A stretch of 64,000 nt of DNA from Perkinsus olseni. Its lineage: Eukaryota; Perkinsozoa; Perkinsida; Perkinsidae. The notes beneath the pieces are model-generated. The model was not told the origin of the DNA. It saw nothing but the letters and a program-made list of their open reading frames with translations, and ran no database searches. Below are positions 11,272 through 24,744 of the stretch, piece after piece; the first letter of the stretch is position 1, and each line of letters starts with the position of its first letter. The position numbers and the translations under genes are program-made. Where the stretch lies: NCBI GenBank assembly GCA_013115135.1, contig JABANP010000150.1, positions 42,589-106,588 on the forward strand, read 5' to 3'.

Positions 11272-14175
11272 ATGAGATCAAAGCGAGCTTTACTCCGCCA
11301 TGTGGGGCTGCTGTCTGCTGCCTCCGTCATCGCTCTCACACTATCCAGGGGCCAGCCGGTCCGAAGATACCCCAACCATGGAGCGAACGTAAGAGGTTAA
11401 CCTATCGTCAAAAGATACGCCCAAAAGATTCGTTTAGCAGCCCCCTGGGTGAGATCAGCGCTGCTGTTGAAGGGAAGCTGCAGGAGACCATCAGCCTGTT
11501 GGTGGACCAGAAAATAGCTGAGGAGCTCGAGGTAAACTAAGATACGCTTTTTAGAAATCTTCGCTGTGCGCAAGTCTCGGAATGGTTAGGGGTTGAAGGA
11601 GGAAAATGCCCGTCTGCGCGAGAAAGTTGAGGAGCTGGATGATAACCGAAGGTACACTTGCATATCTTGGGTTGAAGCGAGGAAGATACAAAATAGGTCA
11701 AGGTGACAGCCTTCGAATTCTCAGGGCGCTCGAGGAAGACTCCAACCGGCGACACTTGTACTTGAGTGAATCGCAGCGGACCGACACCATCACAGGGGAG
11801 CTAATGAGCACCATGTGGAGGATCCTAACAGGCGCCATGATCATGTTTATGCAGGTGGGACGACGACTGCTGCTTCCGATCCAGTACCACACTTCGCCCT
11901 CCTCAGGCCGGTTTCGCTATGCTGGAGGCTGGCTCGGTGAGGGTCTACAACGTCCAAGCTATCCTTATGAAGAATCTTTTAGACGTCTGCATCAGTAACT
12001 AGCATCAACCTAAGATACGCCCTCACTTAGCGCTTATCAGGCCCAATGATTTGGTGGCTGATGGGCTGGGGCCTCGCCTTGGGTTACACAACCGACCCTG
12101 TTACCGGCGAGCTCACCAGTGGCTCCCAGTTCAGTGGTAACCGAAAGGTCCCGGGTTCGAATCCCCGCGACGACACCATCCAATCTCAGGTGGGAGTGGT
12201 TATGCTGGTACTGGCCTTACTGAGTACTGCGTTGAATTCGACCCGGCCACCGGAGACTGCATCGACAACGCGCCGGCGCCCCTCGGCAGACCCAAGTTCA
12301 GCCCGGACGAGTTCTTCTTCTTCTGGACATTCTCCGCAGCTGCTTCGACCATCGTCAGTGGTGGTGTCGCCGAACGAGTAACGACAATCCTCCATCATCT
12401 AATTTCGTGGCGCGTGACGATTCACTCTATCAGGTCCGCTGCTCCTCCTACTTCCTCTTCTCCTCCCTCATGTCTGGGTTCATCTACCCCGTCCTGGTCG
12501 CCTGGCTCTGGAGCGGCCACGGATGGCTCAGCAAACCAGCCGACGGAATCGACGCGAGCTTCTATGATTTCGCCGGTAGCAATCCCCTCCTCGAAAGCCG
12601 CTGAACAGAAGCGTCTGATACCTCAGGGTCGGGTGTGGTCCATTTGACCGGAGGCATCGCAGCCTTGGTTGGAGCTAAGATACTCGGCCCGAGGAAGGGA
12701 CGCTTCGACGAAATGGTGGACCAGACAGAGTTCGTTCCGCATTCAATACCCCTAATTGTGCTTGGTAAGCCGTAGGTCCCGGGTTCGATCCCCAGGCCCT
12801 CCTATTTCAGGCACCATGATCCTCTGGTTTGGATGGATCGGCTTCAACGCTGGATCCACCAGCACCTTCGAGTCCATCGTCGACTCCAACAAGGCCGCCC
12901 GTTCTGCCATGAACACCGTCCTCTCGGGAGCCGCCGGTAGGATGCGCCCCTCCTTCGCCGCTGACAGCAGGCCCCTCCCTTCAGGTGGCTTCACACTCTT
13001 CATCATCCGTTTGGTCTTCTTCAACATGTACGACGTCGCCGGGGTCTGTAACGGCTGCCTGGCCGGGCTGGTGGGCTGCTCGGCTACCCTAGAGGGCTCT
13101 TACTGCTACTTCAGGTGTCCATCACTGCTGGGTCGGCTAACGTGACCTCATTCAGTGCCATCATCATTGGCATCATCGGTGGGTCCCTGTAAGTACATCA
13201 ACTTATCATAAGGAACTGAAGGAGTTTTTATCAGCTACCAGACAGCTTCCCGCATGGTTGCCCAACGTCGCATTGACGATCCGATCGACGCCTTCGCCGT
13301 CCACGGCATGGGTGGCATCTGGGGTTCCATCGCCTGCGTCCTCTTCGACTACGGCAGCGGATTCAGGTTAACAGCAACAAGGGTGTTGGCCTACTGCCCA
13401 TTCCCCTTCTTTCAGTGTATTCAGTCAAGGTGAAATCACCCGGATCGGACCTAACAACTACGAAGCCGCTGTTAGCGTCGGCACTCAGCTCGGGGTAACA
13501 ACCTAAGATACGCCTCACCGGGACGATAGTCGTCTGGGATGATCCGCGCATTTCCGAGGAGTCGCGGAATTATACGAGGCACGAGTGAAACGGTTGCAGC
13601 CTTGAAGAGGTTGACCCTTGCATTTCACAGTTGTAAAAGATACTTCATTTCTACTGGGGATAAATATCTTTACCGTAAAAGTCTTTTCATAGTGGAAACG
13701 GAATTATACCCGTCTGCCATGCTCGATTCTACGAGACACGTGAGGAACGTCTATCAACAACAGCGTTCATGATAAATTAGAATAATTTCATTGGAATCTT
13801 ATTTTCTGTTTCTTGCCAGGTCAACATCCTCGGCATCCTAATGATTATACTATGGTCTGGTTTCTGGAGCTCCCTGGTCTTCCTCATCTTCCGAAGGGTA
13901 ACCAATCTCCTCATCGCCCCGTGGTCTTAATTTTCTTTTTCCAGTTCGACCTCCTCCACGCCACTGAAGAGAATGAAGTTTTCGCTCCCGACGACTACAT
14001 GCAGTTCTCCTCGAGAAGGAAGCCCGGGGCCGTCCACCCCGATGACGTATCGGATTTCTCTGAAGGGAAGTCTAACAAATCCAGGGTGTCCGACTCCAAC
14101 AGAAACAACAACAGTCGGGCGTTGAAGGAGATGATTGACGGGTCGAGAGAGGAGTTGGATAATGGTGATGATTAG
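11272..14175 (+). CDS. amt: Amt/MEP ammonium transporter
   Basis: Eleven-helix plasma-membrane ammonium channel/transporter. The proposed start (11272) gives MRSKRALLRHVGLLSAASVI, a signal-peptide-like leader; a coiled-coil extension follows (VEGKLQETISLLVDQKIAEE, LKEENARLREKVEELDD). The Amt core then reads ITGELMSTMWRILTGAMIMF, AGFAMLEAGSVRVYNVQAIL, DVCISPMIWWLMGWGLALG, GSGYAGTGLTEYCVEFDPA, FFFFWTFSAAASTIVSGGVA, CSSYFLFSSLMSGFIYPVLV, GGIAALVGAKILGPRKGR, MILWFGWIGFNAGS, NGCLAGLVSITAGSANVTS, DAFAVHGMGGIWGSIACVLF and NILGILMIILWSGFWSS. The tail is Ser/Asn-rich and acidic. About 12 introns of 41-60 nt plus one near 13.5-13.8 kb are fixed by conservation; they include family A and B repeats and two tRNA-like introns. 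The first exon join is unresolved. Confidence 0.92.
11652..11709 (+). repeat. Family B introner-like intron in amt
   Basis: 58-nt intron containing ATCTTGGGTTGAAGCGAGG and then GAAGATACAAAATAGGTCA. Removing it joins LDDNR to SLRILRALEED in frame. It is one of the most complete copies of the family. Confidence 0.8.
12137..12189 (+). repeat. tRNA-like intron (sense) in amt
   Basis: 53-nt intron GTAACCGAAAGGTCCCGGG then TTCGAATCCCCGCGACG and a short tail to CTCAG. Removal joins SGSQFSG to GSGYAG, a conserved Amt segment, so both splice sites are firm. The donor falls at the D-loop GGTA; the exon side CAGTTCAGTG also resembles a tRNA A box. Confidence 0.85.
12378..12433 (+). repeat. Family A intron in amt
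   Basis: 56-nt intron carrying CTAATTTCGTGGCGCGTGAC between conserved GGVAER and VRCSSYF. Confidence 0.85.
12765..12810 (+). repeat. tRNA 3'-half intron (sense) in amt
   Basis: 46-nt intron: GTAAGCCGTAGGTCCCGGG, TTCGATCCCCAGGCC, then a T-rich end TATTTCAG. It is little more than a tRNA T arm and 3' strand between a donor and an acceptor, and it splits the conserved LG-TMILWFGW junction. Confidence 0.85.
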
Positions 14176-14649
14176 TACAGATGCTGTTGCCAGAGATCAG
14201 TACCATTACCACCTTATTAACCATGTTCGACGATAATACGCTGTACACAATCGTTGTGAAGAGAACAAGGCGGCTTCAGTTTAAAGGTGTTAATAACGAC
14301 CACCTCGCTAACGACCATTTCGGAGAGTTATGTAGAAAACAAGCGCAACGGAAACCAAGTGAGGGAGTTGTCATGAATAGTCTATCCGTTAGGAAACGAA
14401 AAAGGATCAGCATCAGTTGCTCTATCAGCAGGACTGAAAAGATCTCTCACTGCCAATAATAATCCGTCTGCTGTACATTTGAAATGCGCGAGTTTTCTAA
14501 CACGGGGTTGGAACAAGTCGCCGCGCCGTCAGCGGTGAGAACCCCTCCCCGCCTCAACAGCCCATCGCCCATCCCTCAGCCCGATCGATACTGGACAACG
14601 CAACCTCTGCCATTACTACCCTGGTAGTAGTAGTAGTACGTGTAGCAAT
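14176..14649. other. Convergent intergenic region after amt
   Basis: Space between the amt stop and the stop of a minus-strand gene. It contains a 92-codon plus-strand open frame at 14181-14459 with no recognisable features, read here as 3' untranslated sequence. Nothing else was seen. Confidence 0.45.
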
Positions 14650-15661
14650 TTACTTCTTAGATTGCTTCCCTCCACCGGACTTCTTCCGCTGCGAGGATCC
14701 CTTTCTCTTCATCGCCTTGGCCGACCCCAACAGTTGCTTATCAACCTGTCAGCCACGTACCACACCTTCACCTACTCGCACCTCTTTCTACCTTAACAAC
14801 GCTCGGCCGAGCTCCGCCGCCCAGACCCAGATCCGTGCTGCCCTGCGCCGCATTGGTCTGAGTGGCTTCTGCCGCCAACTGGGCCTCCATCACTCGCTGC
14901 CGAGTACCGCCGATTCTCTGAAAAGCTCCAAGTAAACATATCCCTATGCCTTTCAAAAATCTATTAGGCTAGTCACGTGCTTGAAAATACCATATTACCG
15001 AGTTGAGACAGGGAATTGGCGGTAGCGTCGAAGTAGGAACATGAAGCTCGCGAATTGAGGAGCCATTTTACCGGCCAGCCTCGAGTGAGGAATTTAATTC
15101 CGCGGATAAAGCCCTCCAGCTGTGTACTAAGAAGACCGAACCAGCTGGTGACTGGAAGAGATTTTGAAGACCAGTATTCTTTATTATTGGCGTGACAGCA
15201 GCGGGGCTCTTTGGGCTGAGAGACGTGGCGATTGCACCATGTACAGCATGATTTTCAGAGGAAAGCTTCTACCGATTAAGACCCTCAATTTCCAAGATAA
15301 TTCACTACATGCATGATCTTATCAGCCACTGATCTCGCCTTCCCCTGCTTCGGTTTGTTGACCCTCTGGGTGGCGGACTTGCCGGACTTCTTCTTCCCGA
15401 GGGGCTTCTGTACCATCACCAACAAAGTAGAATCGCTACAGCCAGGCACACATCCCCCGATCAACCCAACCACCAACCATCCCTCAGGAAACCACACCCT
15501 CCGATGTTGTTGTCGATTCCGAAGGCTCTCCCTCCTCCTCGTCATCATCGCTCTCATCCTCACTCGGGCCGAACACGACGAAACGAATGATCCGAATTAT
15601 CAAGTAAATATACCTGCGAAGGAGCAAACATCACACTGCTCCGTCGGCTGATGACGGTCAT
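14650..15661 (-). CDS. Unknown basic, probably nuclear protein(s)
   Basis: The 3' exons join cleanly: GTRQRVMEAQLAAEATQTNA, LGLGGGARPSVVK, a 47-nt intron, then VDKQLLGSAKAMKRKGSSQR and KKSGGGKQSKK with a stop at 14650-14652. Farther upstream an exon reads KPLGKKKSGKSATQRVNKPK, and before it lies an acidic stretch DESDDDEEEGEPSESTTTSE. A candidate start is MTVISRRSSVMFAPSQ at 15661. Lys/Ser-rich tails and an acidic block suggest a nucleolar or chromatin protein. The middle (14.96-15.28 kb) is unresolved, and an open stretch MAPQFASFMFLLRRYRQFP there could start a separate gene. Family not recognised. Confidence 0.35.
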
Positions 15662-16048
15662 GGCGGCTCTGAGGGGACCGTCGCTGCCCTCTCATTTTGC
15701 CACAGTGTATCCCCGCTGCATTCTGAGGCCCGTCGGAACTGGATCGGCGGATCTGGGGTTCACTCCACCACTATGCTCTACTCCCAAACATGCCCCTCAG
15801 CTTTGCACGCCTATGCTCGGCAAAGGATTGAGACCGACAAGAGCCTCCCCTACGACTAGCCCTCTACTCACTCTAACTGCATGTTGGTGGCGACACATGT
15901 AGCTCGGCAGATGGCGGCAAATGTATGATACTCGCCTTCGGTTGGATCGAGGTAGTTCAATACTCGAAGATTAGCCGACAGGGGCAACTGAAAAACCGCA
16001 GTGATCAACGGGGGAAATGCAATCGAATTTGGAAAAAAATCGGAAAAT

Positions 16049-16703
16049 CTAATTTACTTCGGAGAAAAATCCATCATGACAGAATCCCTCCTGCTCCTCC
16101 TCCTCAGCGGAGCTCTCGTCTGTTGCACGCTTCAACCTCGGATGCGCCTCCAATTTCCTCTGCACTGCCGCTGCCACTCGAACTGTCGTAGCTTCCCCTT
16201 CCGAAGCGGCTACATTGCCAGCCATCAAGCGACAGGCACTTACCTACAGAATTTCGTGGCGCGTGACGCAGAAGGGGCCCTGTAATACCACATTACGCGT
16301 TTCTCCTGTCCAGTCCGTGTCGGCCTCCTCCCCAGCAGAGACATCCGCTCGACTCAGCATGTCAATAACTTCCTCCGCGAGGTTATCTATCCGCTCGGCA
16401 GATTCCGGTTTTTCCATCAGAATTAAAGATAACTGCCATCAAGCTCCGCAGAATCCCTCAACTGCCCCTCCCCAACGCAACCCAGCACAACGCTGAACAA
16501 CACTAGTTCCTTCACGCATGCTGCACACGACCGAAACTCTCCTCGCTTCATTCAAACGACGCTCAACCTCCTCCCTAAAAATAGCGATTAATCCACGTGG
16601 GTTCACATTCCCGACTCCCCGGTACTACCGCAGGCCTGTCCACGCCGAAACACTCCCCCGGCTCCAACAGAGGATACCGAGCGGCGACCTCACTGTCCTT
16701 CAT
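16049..16703 (-). CDS. Unknown acidic/coiled protein
   Basis: A candidate start at 16703 reads MKDSEVAARYPLLEPGECFG. Further exons read REEVERRLNEARRVSVVCSM, then MEKPESAERIDNLAEEVIDM with LSRADVSAGEEADTDWTGET, and, after an intron with an antisense-oriented family A copy, LMAGNVAASEGEATTVRVAA, AVQRKLEAHPRLKRATDESS and AEEEEQEGFCHDG, stop at 16049-16051. Short amphipathic helices and acidic clusters dominate. Exon joins between the first two pieces are not settled. It sits about 100 bp downstream of the MAPK-like gene on the same strand. No family recognised. Confidence 0.4.
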
Positions 16704-16804
16704 GAAGCCAGGGGTAAGCGCTATAAGATCGATACTGATCCGGATAGTACCTGAAAGCCAGCCGGCGTGCTTCGCTCCGCCTACTCAGCCGTGCCTTTTT
16801 TCCA

Positions 16805-18610
<1,806 letters not shown>

Positions 18611-19270
18611 CGCCACCACACGCGGACTTCCTCACTACACTCACGACGGTATCGTACTTCTGCCTCACCCCAGCCGAGCTCAGCAACGGAGCGCCAACTT
18701 CCTCCTTCAACCGGCTGGCGACCACGTGTGGCGGCGGAGGCGCTGCAGCACTGCCGACAGCCATCACTGACACGACCAACCGTCCCGTATTGAGAAGATA
18801 ATGAACACAAGAGGGTGGTAGTGGTAGCCAGAGACTTTCGCTTGAAATGGTCGAGGGTTGGTATTATTATCTTATTCGCTCCTCCAGTTGCCGTTGCTGT
18901 TGTCGACCTGACAGGAGACCGTCCTCGACCACAGACAAAGCAACTTGTACTATTACCACAACGACTGGTAGAACGGTCGGGACGACCGCGTGACCAGTGG
19001 ACCTTACTGCTGTTGCTTCGACGACGGGCCATCAGGGCTGCTACATCATCATCATCCACTGGAATTGTAAAAAGAGAGAGGGAAATTGTTGTTAAGGCAA
19101 AGTCAGAAGGAGTAGTAGTAGCGGAGAATATCACAACGACGGCGTAAACGACGAAGGAGAAGAAGGAGACAGAGTAACACCAACTACACATACATCAGAC
19201 CACAGCAATGATGATGAGAAGAAGATAACAATTAGTCGACATAGAAAGCCAGGCAAATATCTTCCAATCA
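18611..19270. other. Region between the kinase and LARP genes
   Basis: Holds overlapping open frames on both strands rich in low-complexity codons, without recognisable domains. It probably contains the promoter and possibly a 5' exon of the kinase gene, and the 3' end region of the first LARP-like gene. Confidence 0.35.
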
Positions 19271-22215
19271 TCATGCCTTTACTGTAGTAGAGGTAGTAGC
19301 CGTAGCCTTATCCCCTTTACTAGCCGTTGCCGTCTTCTTGGCCGCAGCAGCAGCGGTGGTGGTGGGTGATGATGGTGCATGGAACCATTCCCTATTGGGA
19401 GTCTTGCGGAACACACCCTCACCGAGTTGCCTTTCAATCTGATGATAATAATGATGATAGCGTTGTAGATGTTTGTGAGTATCCTACCTTGACCATGGCA
19501 TCAGGCTTGTACAGGGCTGATGCCTTCATGCCGTCACAGATGGCCTCTATCTCCTTACGAGTGTATTTACGATAGTCATAGCTGTATTTAGTCTCATCAC
19601 CGGTGATGTCCGGATACTTCTCCTGAAGGGAGGAAATGCTACCAACACGATGATAACCTCTATATGCTACTACTACCAACACGATGATAACCTCTATATG
19701 CTACTACTACTACCAACACGATGATAACCTCTATATGCTACTACTACTACCAACACGATGATAACCTCTATATGCTACTACTACTACCAACACGATGATA
19801 ACCTCTATATGCTACTACTACTACCAACACGATGATAACCTCTATATGCTACTACTACTACCAACACGATGATAACCTCTATATGCTACTACTACTACCA
19901 ACACGATGATAACCTCTATATGCTACTACTACTACCAACACGATGATAACCTCTATATGCTACTACTACTACCAACACGATGATAACCTCTATATGCTAC
20001 TACTACTACCAACACGATGATAACCTCTATATGCTACTACTACCAACACGATGATAACCTCTATATGCTACTACTACTACCAACACGATGATAACCTCTA
20101 TATGCTACTACTACTACCAACACGATGATAACCTCTATATGCTACTACTACTACCAACACGATGATAACCTCTATATGCTACTACTACTACCAACACGAT
20201 GATAACCTCTATATGCTACTACTACTACCAACACGATGATAACCTCTATATGCTACTACTACTACCAACACGATGATAACCTCTATATGCTACTACTACT
20301 ACCAACACGATGATAACCTCTATATGCTACTACTACTACCAACACGATGATAACCTCTATATGCTACTACTACTACCAACACGATGATAACCTCTATATG
20401 CTACTACTACTACCAACACGATGATAACCTCTATATGCTACTACTACTACCAACACGATGATAACCTCTATATGCTACTACTACTACCAACACGATGATA
20501 ACCTCTATATGCTACTACTACTACCAACACGATGATAACCTCTATATGCTACTACTACTACCAACACGATGATAACCTCTATATGCTACTACTACCAACA
20601 CGATGATAACCTCTATATGCTACTACTACTACCAACACGATGATAACCTCTATATGCTACTACTACTACCAACACGATGATAACCTCTATATGCTACTAC
20701 TACTACCAACACGATAATTACCTTAATTTCCTTCTCCGACTCCGGCAGACTGGTCGGCCCCGCAGCAGGGCTCTTATGCTCCTGCGGTGGTGGAGTACTC
20801 AGACTGTAGGACACAATGGCAGAGTCCATCTCCACCGCAGACAGACCGCCCGAAGACATAACCTGCACATGAGGTAAGGAGGGAGGGAGGCTGCTCACGA
20901 CGCACCTGTGGGGCGACGGGGGTCGCTGACTCAGGATACTTCAACCCGTATGATACCACTGCTGAGTCGACCTCTACCACCGATATCCTGCTGCCGTACT
21001 GAAGACGACAGCACGTCAAGCGAGCACTACACAGAAGGCCCTTACCTGCTCGACTGGTCCATTCATACGCCTGTTGCCTTTTCCCTTTCCCTTGCCCTTA
21101 CCCTTGCCTGAAGCGAACACATCATCGGGCAGACTCTCAAGCGTAGCTTCTACCCTTTCCCTTGCCCTTCCCTTTGCCGTGGTAGAATCCAAATTCGTCT
21201 ACACCGGAATAGGGGTTGTAGAGGTTGTACCTTAGAAAGTAGCATAAAATTCTCAGCACAGAGTTCAAGTCCTCACCCTTGCTGGACAGTTTGCGGCTTA
21301 CCGTAACCAAGAGCACCTACAGAGAGATGAAGCTTCACCGCGCCACGAAATTATGGACCTACTGGTAGGCGTTCGAGTGGCAGGCATCTGCTGCTGCTGT
21401 TTCTCGAGATCAGGGAAGAGAGTGAGCATGAAATGCTCAGCCTTCACCGCTGTATGGATTGGGTTGCCGTTATACTTCTGATTCCTCAGCCATAATGCAA
21501 CATCCTCACATGCATCCTCTGTGGTGAACCGAACATACCTGATAATAAAAGTAGTTACGAAAGGAGTGGTATGGACGGCTGAGCATCAGGACTATTATTA
21601 CTACCAATGATCGTTAACATCAGGGCGGATGTCCACTATGGCATCTTTATCACACGGGGCCTCCTTCAATACTTCATTCTTGAAGTCATCTACTGACAGC
21701 GACTTCGAGTCGACATCTCTGAAACCATCAAAGACAATGGCAGCAGCAGCAGCCTCACCCACCACGCTTCCTACCTCACTATTAAAGTAGTCCTTTGCTG
21801 CAACTCTGGCAGGCAGGGCTTGATCATGGTCTTAGTCGGATCCAAAGATACTTTATCCGAACCAAGCGATGATATCGCTGAGGCTACTCCCTCAGGGGTC
21901 GTGTTGAGCTCGGATACAGCGCCCAGACTGAAGAAAGAGAACGATAACACCCTGAAGACCGCAGCTGCTCCCCAACACTCACTTGAACAGGCTCGCTATT
22001 GGTAGGTACATTTGTGAGTTCATGTTTGATACCAGGGAGGGCTCTTTCTGACACCTCTAGCCATACAAAACCATCCGGCAGGAAGCATATCTTACCCGAA
22101 GATTGTCTTTAGACAGAACTCGCTCCACTGTTGTCTTGATAAGCTCCTCCTTCTTAGTCTTATCATCGTCGACGGGCGACCTCGAGCCGTTGTTGGTATT
22201 AGTTTTGTCTTCCAT
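19271..22215 (-). CDS. LARP4-like La-module RNA-binding protein, copy 1
   Basis: RNA-binding protein with a La motif followed by an RRM-like domain, the pair used by LARP4 to bind mRNA. The start at 22215 reads MEDKTNTNNGSRSPVDDDKT; the La motif reads KTTVERVLSKDNLR, MYLPIASLFK, LGAVSELNTTPEGVASAISS, LGSDKVSLDPTKTMIKP; the RRM reads TTLIVRDVDSKSLSVDDFKN, PDVNDHW-YVRFTTEDACED and GNPIHTAVKAEHFMLTLFPD. Then come YNLYNPYSGVDEFGFYHGKG and Lys/Gly-rich repeats, IVSYSLSTPPPQEHKSPAAG, the 1.1-kb minisatellite intron, YPDITGDETKYSYDYRKYTR and a final IERQLGEGVFRKTPNREWFH with an Ala/Thr/Lys tail. It is a tandem paralog of copy 2; exons and one intron of the RRM region are almost identical between them, pointing to recent duplication or gene conversion. 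Confidence 0.8.
19643..20715. repeat. 37-bp minisatellite (about 30 copies) in a LARP intron
   Basis: The unit contains CAACACGATGATAACC, then TCTATATG and four CTA triplets ending in C. The motif CAACACGAT occurs 30 times between 19643 and 20707; 26 intervals are 37 bp and three are 34 bp (one CTA fewer), which accounts exactly for the 1064-bp span. Copies are otherwise nearly identical. In gene orientation the array fills the intron between KEIK and EKYPDITGDE, which is some 20 times longer than its neighbours. Confidence 0.97.
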
Positions 22216-22872
22216 TATCGCTCGAAGTGGATTTCGTTGTTATTATTATTAGATCCTCCTAGTGGTCGTGGCAGTATCACAAGTTGATAAAAGCAGCACA
22301 AGTCAATGACAAGTAGGTGGTGGAGGAGCAGAAAGAATAATAGGCTCCGGGAGTTAGTGCAAGTTACTGACAGTCAATACCATCATGCCGGATTGTGGCG
22401 TCCATCCGACCTCCTCCGTATCTTACACGCTCAACCTAAAGATACTCCTCCCATGACCCAACACCACTAACGCGTGAAGCGAGAGTCAACAACCGCGCGC
22501 GCCCAGATGATCGATCTATCCCGCGCAACCACTACTACACCACAAGGCTCTCGTGAGTTGAAAATAGTGTTATTCCACTGCTGCTGCTGCTCATCCTTTC
22601 TCGAAATCATTATTATTCTGTTTATTGAAATAAAACCGTAGTAGTGGTACAAACTGGCAACAACAGCGGCAGCCAACTCGGATGGTACTTCTGCCAACAT
22701 TAAGGGCCCGTGGAAGCGGATACACTACCAACAGTACTCTACTACTACTACGCTATGATGATGATGATTATGATAGCAGTTGCGGAAGGAGTGGTAGTAG
22801 GTTGGTGGTGATTAACAGCGACTGTAAGGGGTGGTAGTGATACTAACTGTACAAATAATATGCTCAGTGAAA
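22216..22872. other. Spacer between the two LARP-like genes
   Basis: Contains the 3' flank of copy 2 and the presumed promoter of copy 1. A family B-like CTCAACCTAAAGATACTCC lies at about 22429-22447, outside any recognised coding exon. Short microsatellite-like runs (TACTAC, ATGATG) occur near 22735-22775. No gene was recognised. Confidence 0.5.
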
Positions 22873-24603
22873 TCAGCAGGTGACGACCGGAGCGGCTGTT
22901 GCTGCTGCAACCGCTGGGGACGCTGCCGCTGATGCTGATGAAGACTTGCGTCCGCCGCCGCCGCTCACGGGGCTTCCCTCGACGATCCACTCTCTGACAT
23001 CATGACAACACCTATGCAAGGGCAGCTGCTGCAAGCGATAGGACCAACCTGTTGGGAGTGTCCCGAATGAGACCTTCGCCAACTTGCTTCTCAGCCTGAA
23101 GACCACGGAGGTCGTCATCAATCCGCCTGCTGCTCAACTTACCTTCACCATCCCCTCAGGCTTGTACACCGCTTCAGCAGGCATGGCGTCGCATATCTTC
23201 TGTATTTCACTCTTACTGTATTTTCTAAAATCATAGTTATACTTCGTCTCATCACCAGCAAGGTCAGCAGGGTCGATAATCTGCCATGGAACGATCAAAG
23301 CTGCAGCCTCGCTAACAACACCAGCATACCTGTTCCACTGTAGGGTGTCCAGCGGCCGCCCCCGCACTGCTCATGCGCCTCCTCCCTCGAACACCCTTAC
23401 CTACACCATCACAAGGCAATACAGTAGCTGTACCATCATCATCATCATCATTCTCACCTCTGCCTTTACCCTTCCCTTTGGCAGCGGAGGGGTGGTAGTA
23501 TCCATACTGATCCACACCAGCGTACGGGTTGAAGGCAGAGTATCTAAATCACTCGTATCTTACCACCTTCGACCTCGCTACTACGCTCATCCTACCCTTG
23601 ATAGGGAGTGCCTGGCGAGCTCGGAACGAACGCGGGGCTGCCGTAACCTAGGGGGTCGGCGGAGTGAGGAGCACAATGAGAAAGGGGGGCTTACTGAGAG
23701 CGGGGGAGCGGGAAGCTTCTGAGTTCTTTCTCGAGATCAGGGAAGAGAGTGAGCATGAAATGCTCAGCCTTCACCGCTGTATGGATTGGGTTGCCGTTAT
23801 ACTTCTGATTCCTCAGCCATAATGCAACATCCTCACATGCATCCTCTGTGGTGAACCGAACATACCTGATAATAAAAGTTACGAAAGGAGTGGTATGGAC
23901 GGCTGAGCATCAGGACTATTATTACTACCAATGATCGTTAACATCAGGGCGGATGTCCACTATGGCATCTTTATCACACGGGGCCTCCTTCAATACTTCA
24001 TTCTTGAAGTCATCTACTGACAGCGACTTCGAGTCGACATCTCTGAAATAAAATATAACCATCTGCCCGGGATTGAACCGGCATCCTCCCTGTACCCCAC
24101 CAGCGCGCATACCACTATGCCATTTCCCCACACTACCTCACAATGAGTGTTGTTCTCCGCTGTAACTCCGGTATAATGGGCTTGATCAAAGTCCTACTAG
24201 AGTCCAATGCCACCTTCGTCGAGCCCAATGACGATATCGCATTAGCAATCTCCTCAGCCGTCGTATTGAGATCTTCAATGACCTTCGAGCTGCCATAATC
24301 ACCACACATGACCTCCTCCCCCCTCCCAACCCCATTACTTGAACAGACTATCCAAACTCATGTACATCTGAGCGTTCATACGGGAGGCGAAGGAGGGGTT
24401 GCTCTACCGACCACCACCACATCACACTCACCGGAACAGCTTGCCACCATTACCTTGAGAAAGTCCTTCGAGAGGACCCCTTCCACAGCAAGTTTGATTT
24501 TCTCGTACTTAACAGCACTGCTGCTGCTGTCGTCCTGCGCGGTTCCCTTTGGGGGCTCAGGAGCGGTGGCGTTGTTCGCTACTTCAACTCCTCCACTCTG
24601 CAT
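22873..24603 (-). CDS. LARP4-like La-module RNA-binding protein, copy 2
   Basis: Paralog of the downstream gene. The start at 24603 reads MQSGGVEVANNATAPEPPKG; La motif KYEKIKLAVEGVLSKDFLK, MYMSLDSLFK, SSKVIEDLNTTAEEIANAIS, SLGSTKVALDSSRTLIKPII; RRM TTLIVRDVDSKSLSVDDFKN to HTAVKAEHFMLTLFPDLEK, identical to copy 1 over most of its length. It continues with GVDQYGYYHPSAAKGKGKGR, an Asp-rich stretch, DPADLAGDETKYNYDFRKYS, EKQVGEGLIRDTPNR, a 55-nt intron that copy 1 lacks, and EWIVEGSPVSGGGGRKSSS with an Ala-rich end at 22873. The intron after LIVR is tRNA-derived here but not in copy 1. Different N- and C-termini suggest divergent partners. Confidence 0.8.
22994..23048 (-). other. Intron present in LARP copy 2 and absent from copy 1
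   Basis: 55-nt intron, GTTGGTCCTATCGC to GATGTCAG, splitting TPNR-EW. Copy 1 reads through the same position as CCCAATAGGGAATGG without interruption. Confidence 0.75.
24043..24136 (-). repeat. Near-complete tRNA-like sequence forming an intron in LARP copy 2
   Basis: 94-nt intron. On the minus strand it reads TGGCATAGTGGTATGCGCGC (A-box/D arm) and later GATGCCGGTTCAATCCCGGG (T arm), then a short T-rich tail ending TATTTCAG. It lies at LIVR-DVDSK, where copy 1 has an unrelated 56-nt intron (21719-21774). Confidence 0.85.
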
Positions 24604-24744
24604 TTTCGATCGATATAATAATAAACTCTGGACTGAAGTAATAGAATAACAACAACCCCTTCCCGTTAGCTGCGTCGCTCCGCTAAGAAATTTTTACTCA
24701 TATTTCTCCCGCTCCCGAATACACCACAACGAGCAGTTCGGTTT

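Noticed and set aside
19643..20715. CRISPR-like array
   Set aside because: Units are contiguous with no unique spacers, and the locus is an intron of a eukaryotic gene; it is a minisatellite.
24043..24136. Functional tRNA gene
   Set aside because: A and B boxes are visible, but the acceptor strands do not pair and it lies exactly in a conserved-exon intron. The same applies to the other tRNA-like copies.
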